From positions 9,231,501 through 9,295,500 of the forward strand of contig NZ_CP163518.1 of the NCBI RefSeq assembly GCF_041080625.1: a DNA stretch of 64,000 bases, written 5' to 3'. Origin of the DNA: Streptomyces sp. CG1 (GTDB lineage: Bacteria; Actinomycetota; Actinomycetes; Streptomycetales; Streptomycetaceae). Made by a program: the position numbers and the translations under genes. Below are positions 33,744-42,066 of the stretch, in pieces (positions within the stretch are counted from its first letter, which is position 1; each line of letters starts with the position of its first letter). The notes under the pieces were generated by a model. That model was not told where the DNA came from. It ran no database searches and worked only from the letters and a program-made list of their open reading frames with translations.

Positions 33744-34817
33744 TCAGGCCGTGTGCTGATAGGCCGGATAGGTGAGGTAGCCGGTGTCGCCGCCCTGGTA
33801 GTACGTGGTCTCGTCGACAGGGGCGATCGGCAGGCCGGTGCGGAGGCGTTCGACGAGGTCGGGGTTGGCCAGGAAGCCCCGGCCGAAGCTGATCAGGTCG
33901 GCGCCTAGTCCCAGCCAGTGGTCGGCTTCCGCGCGGCCGGTCTGCTTGGGGCCCATCGGGAGGACCGGATTGACGATCAGGGCGCCGGGCCAGGCGCGGC
34001 GCAGGCCGATGAGTACCTCCTCGTCCGTGGTCACCTCCAGGTGGACGTAGGCGAGTTGGAGCCGCTCCAGTTCCGTCAGCAGCGCGGTGTTGAGGGCGAG
34101 TGCGTCGGTCTCCTCGACGCCCCAGAAGCCGCCGCCTGGGGAGAGGCGTATGCCCGTCCTGGCCGCGCCGATCGCGTCCACGGTCGCGGCCACTGCCTCT
34201 ACGGCGAACCGGATCCGGCCCGCGATCGTGCCGCCGTAGCGGTCCGTGCGCCGGTTGGCGTTGGAGGAGAGGAACTGGGAGATCAAGTAGCCGTTGGCGC
34301 CGTGGAGTTCGACTCCGTCGAAGCCCGCGTCGATCGCGCGGCGGGCCGCCTCGGCGTACGCGTGGGCGTGCTCGGGCACCTCGGCGGTGTCCAGTGCGCG
34401 GGGCTTGGGTGCGGGCTGCGGGCCGTTCGGGGTGAAGACGTCGCCCACTGCGGCGATCGCCGAGGGGCCGACGGGCTGGTGGCCGGTCGTGTCGGGGTGC
34501 GAGACCCGGCCGCCGTGCATGAGCTGGGCGAAGATCCGTCCGCCGTTGATGTGTACGGCGTCGGTCACGGCACGCCATGAGGCGGCCTGCTCATCGGTGT
34601 GCAGTCCGGGCGTGCCCGGGTTGGACTGCCCGACGAGGCTGGGCTGCACGCCCTCGGACACGATCAGTCCGGCTGTCGCGCGTTGCGCGTAGTACGTCGC
34701 CATGGACGGTGTGGCGAGGCCGCCGGACGCCGCCCGGACGCGGGTCATCGGGGCCATCACCATCCGGTTGGGCAGGGTCAGGCCGCCGAGTCGGTAGCTG
34801 CTGAACAAGGTCTTCAC
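33744..34817 (-). CDS. old yellow enzyme family alkene reductase
   Basis: A 357-residue FMN enzyme (NADH:flavin oxidoreductase/OYE) that reduces activated C=C bonds or nitro esters with NAD(P)H in the cytoplasm. The N-terminal barrel entry is LPNRMVMAPMTRVRA. Substrate-binding His/Asn and the barrel motif are in FDGVELHGANGYLISQFLS (about 180). The FMN phosphate site is FGRGFLANPDLVERLR near the end. The catalytic Tyr is in TDRYGG. It diverges from a MerR gene. A MerR-type promoter with a 19-base spacer and a perfect palindrome lies about 55 bases upstream, so electrophile-induced expression is likely. Confidence 0.92.
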   Translation of the reverse strand: MKTLFSSYRLGGLTLPNRMVMAPMTRVRAASGGLATPSMATYYAQRATAGLIVSEGVQPSLVGQSNPGTPGLHTDEQAASWRAVTDAVHINGGRIFAQLMHGGRVSHPDTTGHQPVGPSAIAAVGDVFTPNGPQPAPKPRALDTAEVPEHAHAYAEAARRAIDAGFDGVELHGANGYLISQFLSSNANRRTDRYGGTIAGRIRFAVEAVAATVDAIGAARTGIRLSPGGGFWGVEETDALALNTALLTELERLQLAYVHLEVTTDEEVLIGLRRAWPGALIVNPVLPMGPKQTGRAEADHWLGLGADLISFGRGFLANPDLVERLRTGLPIAPVDETTYYQGGDTGYLTYPAYQHTA

Positions 34818-34877
34818 GTCGGGCTCCTCCGTCCGTAGCGCTGTGCCCGGATGCCTGGCACAGCGCTACGCTAAAAC

Positions 34878-34893
34878 CTGACATTAATGTCAG
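34878..34893. promoter_or_regulatory. MerR-type operator within a 19-bp promoter spacer
   Basis: CTGACATTAATGTCAG is a perfect 16-bp palindrome. On the minus strand it lies between a -35-like TTGCCT and a -10-like TTAGCG, 19 bases apart. That is the long spacing MerR proteins correct by DNA distortion. It probably drives the alkene reductase gene. Confidence 0.7.
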
Positions 34894-34943
34894 AGGCAAG
34901 CGGTGTGGCGTGGATCACCAGTGGTTCACCATGGGAGGCAGTC

Positions 34944-35312
34944 GTGCGGATCGGCGAGCTCGCGGCGCGTACCGATGTCAGCGTCCGGTCGCTGCGCTAC
35001 TACGAGGAGCAGGGGCTTCTGACCAGCAGCCGTAGCGCCAGTGGACAACGGCACTACACGGACGCCGAGGTGGAGCGGGTGCGATTCATCCAGCGCCTGT
35101 ACGCGGCAGGCCTGTCCAGCCGTACGATTTCCGAGCTGCTGCCCTGCGTCGACGCGCCCAGCGAGGGCAACTCCGACGCCGCTCTCGAGCGGATGGCGCA
35201 GGAGCGCGACCGGCTCTCCGAGCACATCGACGAACTCGTGCGGACCCGGGCCGCATTGGACGTCCTGATGGCCACGGCACGGGCTCATCGGGAGAGCGAG
35301 GCACTCGCATGA
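34944..35312 (+). CDS. MerR family transcriptional regulator
   Basis: A 122-residue regulator. The winged helix-turn-helix is IGELAARTDVSVRSLRYYEE and QRHYTDAEVERVRFIQRLY. A coiled-coil dimerisation helix follows (ALERMAQERDRLSEHIDELV). There is only one Cys (in LLPCVDAPS), so it is not a typical metal sensor; SoxR-like cysteine clusters are absent. The GTG at 34944 follows GGAGG at 5 bases; longer frames upstream lack this. It most likely activates the divergent reductase gene. Confidence 0.9.
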   Translation: MRIGELAARTDVSVRSLRYYEEQGLLTSSRSASGQRHYTDAEVERVRFIQRLYAAGLSSRTISELLPCVDAPSEGNSDAALERMAQERDRLSEHIDELVRTRAALDVLMATARAHRESEALA

Positions 35313-35372
35313 GGTGTCCGCTGTGGGTCAGGTGAGGGGACGAGCGCCCCACGCCTGCTGGAGAGCTGACTG

Positions 35373-35579
35373 ATGGTCGAGTGCGGACTCGGCGTCACCG
35401 TCGTACCCGCCGCGGCCTCCGCGCCACGCCCCGCCGTCCGTTTCAGACGGCTCCGTCACGCAACGGCGGACATCGAACTCACCGCCATGACGAGATCCAG
35501 CCCCGGTGCGCTGGCCGAGCGCCTCACGGCCATGGCGGCGCAACTGACCACGGCGCAGGAATCGCCGCCGCAGTCCTGA
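35373..35579 (+). pseudogene. LysR-type regulator, C-terminal fragment
   Basis: MVECGLGVTVVPAAASAPRP followed by VRFRRLRHATADIELTAMTR is the last part of a LysR substrate-binding domain (V..GLGV.VVP). The helix-turn-helix and most of the ligand domain are gone. Confidence 0.6.
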
Positions 35580-35595
35580 CACCTGATACAGCGTC

Positions 35596-35640
35596 ATGTC
35601 GTCCGACATCCACATGACCCCCGAGGAGGGTCCGACACGG
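35596..35640 (+). pseudogene. MBL hydrolase fragment (copy of 6253-6280)
   Basis: Bases 35603-35630 are identical to 6253-6280 inside the MBL-fold hydrolase gene and are in the same frame (DIHMTPEEG). Similarity fades immediately after. It looks like the last scrap of a second MBL-fold gene of the same subfamily. Confidence 0.55.
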
Positions 35641-36111
35641 GCCCGGAGGGGGTTCCGCCACCCTCAAGGTCAGGCCAAGGGCAACACTCTCCGTAACGTT
35701 TGGGCGCTTGCCATCCGGTATTGCCGGTCGAGGTGTGGGGAGCGAGGGAGGGCGGGGCCGGCGGATTTCACAAATCGGGTGTGAGATGAGGGCTGGGGTG
35801 GATGCCGGTCCGCCGTCCGCCGTCGTCGTCTCGTGACCGGTTTTGACCAGGTCGTATCGAACTCTTTCAGCCCGATCGCGCCGCACCCGGCCGGGTTATC
35901 GGTCTGTCGTACGACGGTTCATACCAGAGCGGGACGCTCCTCGGGGGAGTTTGTCAACTGCCCGCCGCACATGATGCGCAAGCAACTACTGTGAGTGTCC
36001 GTCGCGTCGCGCGGCCGGATTCTCCGGTTCCGTCGGCCGACACCGCGATGACGCATGCCGCCTCGCGCACCGCTTGAGAAACAGGCCCGACGGACCAGTA
36101 CGAGGACGCAG
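35641..36111. other. upstream region of the conservon
   Basis: No gene is seen in these 470 bases. The DNA is locally less GC-rich, as promoters are in this genome (for example near 35680-35790 and 35830-35950). It must contain the promoter of the cvn-type operon, but I cannot name a -35/-10 pair with confidence. Confidence 0.4.
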
Positions 36112-38676
36112 ATGTCTCACCTCCGAGCACCGGCCACCCGTGCCGACCGCCGCGAGGGCGGCAGGCACGGGCGACCGGTCGCCCGACCCGCTCCCGCACT
36201 GCCCGAACTGCGCATACGGCCCCAGCTCATGCGGCTCGCCGTGCTGCCGCCCCTCGCGGTCGCGCTCAGCGCCACCGCCGCCGTCCTCTTCGCCATCCGC
36301 TCCACCGGTGCCCGCACCGGCCCCATGCTCTGGGCCGTGCTCGCCGGGGCGGTCACCGTGACCGTGGCCGGCATCCTCATCGCCGCCGTGGCCGCCGACC
36401 GTGCCGCCCGCGCGGTCTCCGACCGCGTCGACGCGCTGCGCAGTATCGCCGCGCGCGGCGAGGCCGACCTGCATGCGTTGGTCGACGCGCTGCGCCAGGG
36501 GGAGACTCCGCCGCAGCACACATCGCGCCGCCGGCCGCCCGCGGACGCCGACGACTTCGAACTGCTCGCCGCCGACCTGGCCCGCGCGCATGACGGCGCC
36601 GTCACCGCCGTCGTGCGCGCCGCCCAGCTCTCCAGCCAGGCGGGCAGCGAGCAGAAACTGGAGGTCTTCGTCAACCTCGCACGCCGGCTTCAGTCGCTCG
36701 TGCACCGGGAGATCTCCATCCTCGACGAGCTCGAGAACGAGATCGAGGACCCCGACCTGCTCAAGGGTCTGTTCCACGTGGACCACCTGGCCACCCGCAT
36801 CCGGCGGCACGCCGAGAACCTCGCCGTGCTCGGCGGCGCCGTCTCCCGGCGGCAGTGGAGCAACCCGGTGAGCATGACCGAGGTGCTGCGCTCCGCCATC
36901 GCCGAGGTCGAGCAGTACTCCCGGGTCAAGCTGGTGCCGCCGATCGACGGCGAACTGCGCGGCCACGCCGTCGCCGACGTCATCCATCTGCTCGCCGAAC
37001 TCATCGAGAACGCCTCGGTGTTCTCCGCCCCGCACACCCAGGTGCTGCTCCGCGCCAACCTCGTCACGTCGGGGCTCGCCGTGGAGGTCGAGGACCGAGG
37101 GCTCGGCATGCCCGTCGGCGAACAGAACCGGATGAACGCCCTGCTCGCCGACCCCGACCAGGTCAACGTCGCCAGCCTGTTGGCCGACGGCCGCATCGGC
37201 CTCTACGTCGTCTCCCAGCTCGCCCGCCGGCACGGCATCCATGTGCGGCTGCAGTCCAACATCTACGGCGGTGTGCAGGCCGTACTCGTCGTCCCGCAGG
37301 CGTTGTTGGGAACGGCGCCCGGGGTGCCCGGCGCGGCCACGGGGGCCGGGGCGGGCGTACCGCAGCCGCACAATCCGACGGACACCGGCGCGTCACCGCA
37401 GGCGCGGCACGAGGGCCAGGGCTCTGCCCATGTCCAGGGGCCGGGACAGGGGTACGGGGCGGGCCCGATGGGGCAGATGCGGGGGGCTGCGCCGACCTCC
37501 GCCCCCGCGCACGCCCCCGTGCCCGCCCCCGCGTCCGCGCCGGGAGCGCGGTTCGGCGGCTCGGGAGCCGCGCAGGACGGTACCCGGCCGGGAACCGGCG
37601 CCCCGTACGCCTCGGAGACCGGCGCCGTGACCGGAGCCGTCATCGCCTCCGGGCGTGCCGCCGGCACCGATGCCGGGCAGCCTCCGGCGACCGGGCGCCG
37701 ACGGCACGCCCAGCGCGGGAACGGACGGAATGGTGCCGAGAGTGGGAGCGGGCGGCCCGGCGTTGAGAGCGGTGGCGGGCAGCGTGGTGCCGAGAGCGGT
37801 GACGGCGGGCGTGGCGCGGATGCCCCGGCGCCGCTTCCCGTGCGGGGAGCCCGGCAGGAACGGCCCACCCCGGCCGAGGCCCTGCCCGGCATCAGTGCCG
37901 GGGACCGGGCGGCGGTCGAGGCGCACGCGGGCGTCCTGCCCACGCCACGTGTCGGCACCGTGCGCGGCACCGTGGGCAAGCCCCAACTGCCCCGGCGCCG
38001 CGCCCAGCAGCACATCGTCCCCCAGTTGCGCGGCGGCCCAGCCCCCCGTCAGGACGACGACACGGTGCCGGGCCACGACCCCGGGCTGGTGGCGGCTTTC
38101 CAGCGTGGGATCGGACTCGCCGAGGCGCAGCAGCACCTGGAGAGCCAGGAGCCCGGCACCCTGGACTCCCGCCCCCTGGACTCCGGTCACCTGCACATCA
38201 GCCCCCTCGACTCCAGCCCCCTCGACTCCAGCCCCCTCGACTCCAGCCATCTGCACTCCGGTCACCTGGGCTCGGGTTTCCATGACCCCAACCCCCTGGG
38301 CTCCACGCACATGGACCCGGCCCACACGGACTCTGTCCACATGGACGCGGCCCACACTGACGCAACCCACATGGGCTCCGCCCACACGGGCGCGGCCCAC
38401 TTGGCGTCCGCACGCATGGATGCCACGCATCTGGATGCCGCTCACATGACGGTCCATCACATTCGTTCCATCGCATCGGAGTTCACCGACCCACGCCCCA
38501 CGCAGCCGGACCACATGGGCGCTGACCACACAGGGTCAGCCCATACGACAACCGCAGACCACCTGGGCTCGGACCACACGGATCCGCCCTCCATATCGCA
38601 GGGGCGCGCCCACGCGCCCGCATCCGACGGTGTCCGTGGCGCCGGCCGGCCCGACGGGAGCGCCCCGGCCGGCTGA
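36112..38676 (+). CDS. cvnA: conservon sensor-kinase-like protein CvnA with repeat-rich C-terminus
   Basis: An 854-residue membrane protein that heads a conservon. Two helices (about 38-60 and 70-100) anchor it. The helical dimer region contains FVNLARRLQSLVHREISILDELE. The ATPase domain shows HLLAELIENASVFSAP, VEVEDRGLGMPVGEQN and GRIGLYVVSQLARRHGI. As in other CvnA proteins, no ordinary phospho-His motif is evident. After about residue 400 the protein is a disordered Gly/Ala/Pro tail. Residues about 684-781 form 5-residue repeats rich in His (separate entry). The ATG at 36112 follows GAGGA at 5 bases. It is expected to act with the downstream GTPase module on the inner membrane. Confidence 0.88.
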   Translation: MSHLRAPATRADRREGGRHGRPVARPAPALPELRIRPQLMRLAVLPPLAVALSATAAVLFAIRSTGARTGPMLWAVLAGAVTVTVAGILIAAVAADRAARAVSDRVDALRSIAARGEADLHALVDALRQGETPPQHTSRRRPPADADDFELLAADLARAHDGAVTAVVRAAQLSSQAGSEQKLEVFVNLARRLQSLVHREISILDELENEIEDPDLLKGLFHVDHLATRIRRHAENLAVLGGAVSRRQWSNPVSMTEVLRSAIAEVEQYSRVKLVPPIDGELRGHAVADVIHLLAELIENASVFSAPHTQVLLRANLVTSGLAVEVEDRGLGMPVGEQNRMNALLADPDQVNVASLLADGRIGLYVVSQLARRHGIHVRLQSNIYGGVQAVLVVPQALLGTAPGVPGAATGAGAGVPQPHNPTDTGASPQARHEGQGSAHVQGPGQGYGAGPMGQMRGAAPTSAPAHAPVPAPASAPGARFGGSGAAQDGTRPGTGAPYASETGAVTGAVIASGRAAGTDAGQPPATGRRRHAQRGNGRNGAESGSGRPGVESGGGQRGAESGDGGRGADAPAPLPVRGARQERPTPAEALPGISAGDRAAVEAHAGVLPTPRVGTVRGTVGKPQLPRRRAQQHIVPQLRGGPAPRQDDDTVPGHDPGLVAAFQRGIGLAEAQQHLESQEPGTLDSRPLDSGHLHISPLDSSPLDSSPLDSSHLHSGHLGSGFHDPNPLGSTHMDPAHTDSVHMDAAHTDATHMGSAHTGAAHLASARMDATHLDAAHMTVHHIRSIASEFTDPRPTQPDHMGADHTGSAHTTTADHLGSDHTDPPSISQGRAHAPASDGVRGAGRPDGSAPAG
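38160..38455 (+). repeat. 15-base tandem repeat coding 5-residue units
   Basis: Within cvnA about 19 consecutive five-residue units are encoded by 15-base repeats. The first block is PLDSS-like (PLDSS three times in a row). The second is (A/T)H(M/L/T)(D/G)(A/S), for example THMDPAHTDS, VHMDAAHTDA and THLDAAHM. Codons differ between units in the second block, while the first block is nearly identical at DNA level, so the first is younger or still changing. Confidence 0.85.
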
Positions 38677-38760
38677 CCGCCCGCACCGTATCCACCCCCA
38701 CCACCGACCACTCACCCCCAACCCCGCGCTCCCGCAGACACCCCAAGGAGTCGATCCACC

Positions 38761-39195
38761 ATGGCGAGCGATGCGCCGACCGCCCACGCCTCCGACCTCG
38801 ACTGGCTGCTGAGCGGCCTTGTGCAGCGCGTACCACACACCAGCAGCGCAGTGCTCCTGTCCTGCGACGGCCTGGTGAAGTCCGTGCACGGCCTCGACGT
38901 CGACAGTGCCGACCACATGGCGGCCCTGGCCTCCGGCCTGTACTCCCTCGGCCGCAGCGCGGGCGTGCGGTTCGGTGACGGCGGGGACGTCCGCCAGGTA
39001 GTCGTCGAGCTCGACTCGACCCTGCTGTTCGTCACCACCGCCGGCTCGGGCACCTGTCTCGCCGTACTGGCGGGGCGTGAGGCGGACGCAGCCGTCCTCG
39101 GCTACGAGATGGCGATGCTCGTCAAGAGCGTCCGCCCCTATCTGGTGACCGCGCCCCGGCAACACGCCGTCGAACCCACGGCGACGAGGCCTTGA
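38761..39195 (+). CDS. cvnB: roadblock/LC7-domain protein CvnB
   Basis: A 144-residue roadblock/LC7 protein, the likely GTPase-activating or scaffold partner in the conservon. The fold is visible as LDWLLSGLVQRVPHTSSAVL, SCDGLVKSVHGLD and VVVELDSTLLFVTTAGSGTC, ending LGYEMAMLVKSVRPYL. It starts at an ATG behind AAGGAG, 84 bases after cvnA, and its end almost touches the start of the next gene. Confidence 0.92.
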   Translation: MASDAPTAHASDLDWLLSGLVQRVPHTSSAVLLSCDGLVKSVHGLDVDSADHMAALASGLYSLGRSAGVRFGDGGDVRQVVVELDSTLLFVTTAGSGTCLAVLAGREADAAVLGYEMAMLVKSVRPYLVTAPRQHAVEPTATRP

Positions 39196-39197
39196 GC

Positions 39198-39569
39198 GTG
39201 ACCGCAGCCGGCGACGGGCCCTGGCTGGACGACGCGGCCGGACGGCTGGTGCGCCCGTTCACGGTCAGCAACGGACGCACCAAGCCCAGCATCGCCCTGG
39301 ACCTGATGTCGCAGGTGATGGCCACCGACGTCACCCCGCTCGGCTATCTCGGCCCCGAGCACGCCCAGGCGCTCGACCTGTGCCGGGCGCCCGTCTCGGT
39401 CGCCGAGGTCGCCGCGCATCTGAAACTGCCAGCGGTGGTCACCAAGGTGCTGCTGTCGGACCTCGTCGACTGCGGGGCGCTGACCACCAAGCCCCCCGTC
39501 TTCCACCACACACCCACTGACCGGTCTCTGCTGGAGGCAGTGCTCGATGGACTACGACGACAGCTCTGA
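39198..39569 (+). CDS. cvnC: DUF742 protein CvnC
   Basis: A 123-residue DUF742 protein with a winged-helix-like fold: RLVRPFTVSNGRTKPSIALD and ARVSVAEVAAHLKL-like helices, then VLLSDLVDCGALTTKPP. I take the GTG at 39198, with GAGG 7 bases upstream, rather than the TTG at 39192. It overlaps the next gene by 23 bases. In conservons this protein partners the GTPase. Confidence 0.88.
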   Translation: MTAAGDGPWLDDAAGRLVRPFTVSNGRTKPSIALDLMSQVMATDVTPLGYLGPEHAQALDLCRAPVSVAEVAAHLKLPAVVTKVLLSDLVDCGALTTKPPVFHHTPTDRSLLEAVLDGLRRQL

Positions 39570-40146
39570 CCCGTTCCCCACCGCGCTGAAGATCCTGGTG
39601 GCGGGCGGGTTCGGGGTCGGCAAGACGACCTTCGTGGGCGCGGTCAGCGAGATCGCGCCACTCAGTACGGAGGAGCTGCTCACGACGGTCAGCGTCGGCA
39701 CGGACAGTCTCGACGGCGTCGAGAACAAGATGGAGACGACGGTCGCCATGGACTTCGGCCGGATCACCCTCGATCCGGACCATGTGCTGTATCTGTTCGG
39801 CACACCGGGCCAGGAGCGGTTCTGGTTCATGTGGGACGAGCTGTCCGAGGGCGCGCTCGGCGCGGTGATCCTCGCCGACACCCGCCGGCTGCAGGACTGT
39901 TTCGCCGCCGTGGACTTCTTCGAGGAGCGCGGACTCGGCTTCATCATCGCCGTCAACGAGTTCGACGGCTCCTACCGCTACGACCCCGACGAGGTACGCG
40001 CCGCCATCGACCTCGACCCCGAGGTCCCCGTCGTCCGCTGCGACGCCCGGATCTCCAGCTCCGGCGTGCAGACCCTGCTCACCCTCGTACGCCACCTCCT
40101 CGCCCACGCCCCGGCGCCCGCGCCGAGCCATGGCGCCCACATGTGA
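39547..40146 (+). CDS. cvnD: Ras-like GTPase CvnD
   Basis: A 199-residue small GTPase. The P-loop is ILVAGGFGVGKTTFVGAVSE, switch I lies around ENKMETTVAMDFG, and the DxxG equivalent is YLFGTPGQERFWFM. The specificity motif appears as AVNEFDG (NxxD-like). This is the conserved ATP/GTP-binding protein of Streptomyces conservons, thought to cycle with CvnB and CvnC under CvnA control. It overlaps cvnC by 23 bases. Confidence 0.93.
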   Translation: MDYDDSSDPFPTALKILVAGGFGVGKTTFVGAVSEIAPLSTEELLTTVSVGTDSLDGVENKMETTVAMDFGRITLDPDHVLYLFGTPGQERFWFMWDELSEGALGAVILADTRRLQDCFAAVDFFEERGLGFIIAVNEFDGSYRYDPDEVRAAIDLDPEVPVVRCDARISSSGVQTLLTLVRHLLAHAPAPAPSHGAHM

Positions 40147-40207
40147 TCCCGCCCTACCTCCCACGGAGCCGCCCTATGAGGTACGCCCACATCGCTGGAG
40201 CCCGGCC

Positions 40208-40783
40208 ATGACGTACGAGCCGCCCCGGCCGGTCCGGGGTCTGCTGCTCACCCCCGAGGACAAGGAGGCCCCCGCCCGCGTCCACCGGTTGCGGCTGCTC
40301 GGCCTGGTGGACCGTCAAGACCCCGCACTGGACGTCTTCGCCGACCATCTCGCCCGGTTCACGGGCGCGCCGTACGCGATGGTCAACTTCATCGGTGAGG
40401 ACCATCAGTTCTTCGCGGGCCTGCGCGTCCCCGCCACGGCGCCGGTCGTGCGGGAGGACGGCAGTCGGCCGGAGTTCGGCCGGGTCCTGCCGCGCGACCA
40501 TGGGTTCTGCCCCCATGTGGTGGTCCGCCGCAAGGCACTGGTGCTCGAGGACGTGCGCGACTATCCGAGGTTCGCCGGCAATCCGGTCGTGGACGAGTAC
40601 GGCATCCACTCCTACCTCGGCGCACCGCTCATCGACAGCTCCGGCATGGCGCTCGGCACCGTGTGCGCGGCCGACACAGCGCCCCGGGCCTGGGGCAGGT
40701 CCGGCCTGGAGACCATCAAGGCGCTGGCCGCCGATCTCGTCGTACGCCTCGAACGAAGCGCCGAGGACGGCCTTCCCCTGTGA
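40208..40783 (+). CDS. GAF-domain protein of the conservon
   Basis: A 191-residue protein with one GAF domain (about 35-185): LGLVDRQDPALDVFADHLAR, MVNFIGEDHQFFAGL, HGFCPHVVVRRKALVLEDVR and GIHSYLGAPLIDSSGMALGT. The HGFC..V motif and the FCPH Cys/His are typical of actinobacterial GAF sensors, some of which bind haem or nitric-oxide ligands. The ATG at 40208 is used. It follows cvnD by 61 bases and is probably part of the operon. The ligand is unknown. Confidence 0.85.
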   Translation: MTYEPPRPVRGLLLTPEDKEAPARVHRLRLLGLVDRQDPALDVFADHLARFTGAPYAMVNFIGEDHQFFAGLRVPATAPVVREDGSRPEFGRVLPRDHGFCPHVVVRRKALVLEDVRDYPRFAGNPVVDEYGIHSYLGAPLIDSSGMALGTVCAADTAPRAWGRSGLETIKALAADLVVRLERSAEDGLPL

Positions 40784-40973
40784 CGGACGACGGCATGGCG
40801 CCCCGCGGGAGACCAGGGGCGTGAAGGAAAGCTGAGGCGGCGGTTAAGAAAAGCTCGATGGACCCGCGGCCCGCGCATACGGCAGATTGCAGGGTGATTC
40901 CACCCCTCTGACCCGGTGCGGGCTCCCTTTGGCATGCTCGCGGGCCGGGACTTCACCCACAGGAGCCGCAGTC

Positions 40974-42002
40974 GTGAAGGCGCTGGTCAAGGAGAAGGCG
41001 GAGCCGGGGCTCTGGCTGACGGACGTCCCGGAGCCCGAGATCGGCCCCGGTGACGTACTGATCAAGGTCATGCGGACCGGTATCTGCGGCACCGACCTGC
41101 ACATCCGGGCCTGGGACGGCTGGGCGCAGCAGGCGATCCGCACCCCGCTCGTGGTCGGGCACGAGTTCGTCGGGCAGATCGTCGAGGTCGGCCGGGACGT
41201 GACCGACATCCGCATCGGCGACCGGGTCAGCGGCGAGGGCCACCTGGTCTGCGGCAAGTGCCGCAACTGCCTGGCCGGCCGCCGCCATCTGTGCCGGGCC
41301 ACCGTGGGCCTCGGGGTCGGCCGCGACGGCGCGTTCGCGGAGTACGTCGCCCTGCCCGCGAGCAATGTGTGGGTGCACCGTGTGCCCGTCGACCTCGACG
41401 TCGCCGCGATCTTCGACCCGTTCGGCAACGCCGTGCACACCGCACTGTCCTTCCCGCTGGTCGGCGAGGACGTCCTGATCACCGGCGCGGGCCCGATCGG
41501 CCTGATGGCCGCCGCCGTCGCCCGGCACGCCGGCGCCCGCAACGTCGTCGTCACCGACGTCAGCGAGGAGCGCCTGGAGCTGGCCCGAAAGATCGGCGTG
41601 AGCCTCGCCCTGAACGTCGCGCAGTCCACCATCGCCGACGGCCAGCGCGAGCTCGGCCTGCGCGAGGGCTTCGACATCGGCCTGGAGATGTCCGGCCGCC
41701 CCGAGGCCATGCGAGACATGATCGCCAACATGACGCACGGCGGCCGGATCGCCATGCTCGGCCTGCCCGCCGAGGAGTTCCCGGTCGACTGGTCCCGCAT
41801 CGTTACCTCGATGATCACCATCAAGGGCATCTACGGCCGCGAGATGTTCGAGACCTGGTACGCGATGTCGGTCCTGCTGGAGGGCGGCCTGGACCTCGCC
41901 CCCGTGATCACCGGCCGGTACGGCTACCGCGACTTCGAGGCCGCGTTCGCGGATGCCGCGAGCGGCAGGGGCGGCAAGGTCATCCTGGACTGGACCGCGT
42001 AA
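40974..42002 (+). CDS. tdh: L-threonine 3-dehydrogenase
   Basis: A 342-residue zinc alcohol-dehydrogenase-family enzyme that oxidises L-threonine to 2-amino-3-oxobutyrate with NAD. The catalytic zinc site starts at [10 protein letters not shown] and continues [12 protein letters not shown]. The structural zinc Cys cluster is [19 protein letters not shown]. The NAD motif is [17 protein letters not shown]. The GTG at 40974 follows AGGAG. The next gene, kbl, completes the pathway, so the product is cleaved to glycine and acetyl-CoA. Confidence 0.95.
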   Translation: MKALVKEKAEPGLWLTDVPEPEIGPGDVLIKVMRTGICGTDLHIRAWDGWAQQAIRTPLVVGHEFVGQIVEVGRDVTDIRIGDRVSGEGHLVCGKCRNCLAGRRHLCRATVGLGVGRDGAFAEYVALPASNVWVHRVPVDLDVAAIFDPFGNAVHTALSFPLVGEDVLITGAGPIGLMAAAVARHAGARNVVVTDVSEERLELARKIGVSLALNVAQSTIADGQRELGLREGFDIGLEMSGRPEAMRDMIANMTHGGRIAMLGLPAEEFPVDWSRIVTSMITIKGIYGREMFETWYAMSVLLEGGLDLAPVITGRYGYRDFEAAFADAASGRGGKVILDWTA

Positions 42003-42066
42003 GCCGTAGCCGTTGCCGTAGAGGCATAACTCCCTTCCCCCGCAAGCACCTTCAGGAGAGCCCTTC

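Noticed and set aside
37300..38150. Separate genes within the Gly/Ala/Pro-rich part of cvnA
   Set aside because: Several alternative frames are open on both strands here, but the cvnA frame continues without interruption and CvnA proteins usually have such a tail.
38160..38455. CRISPR-like array
   Set aside because: The units are contiguous 15-base coding repeats in frame with cvnA, without spacers. No CRISPR array or cas gene was seen in the window.
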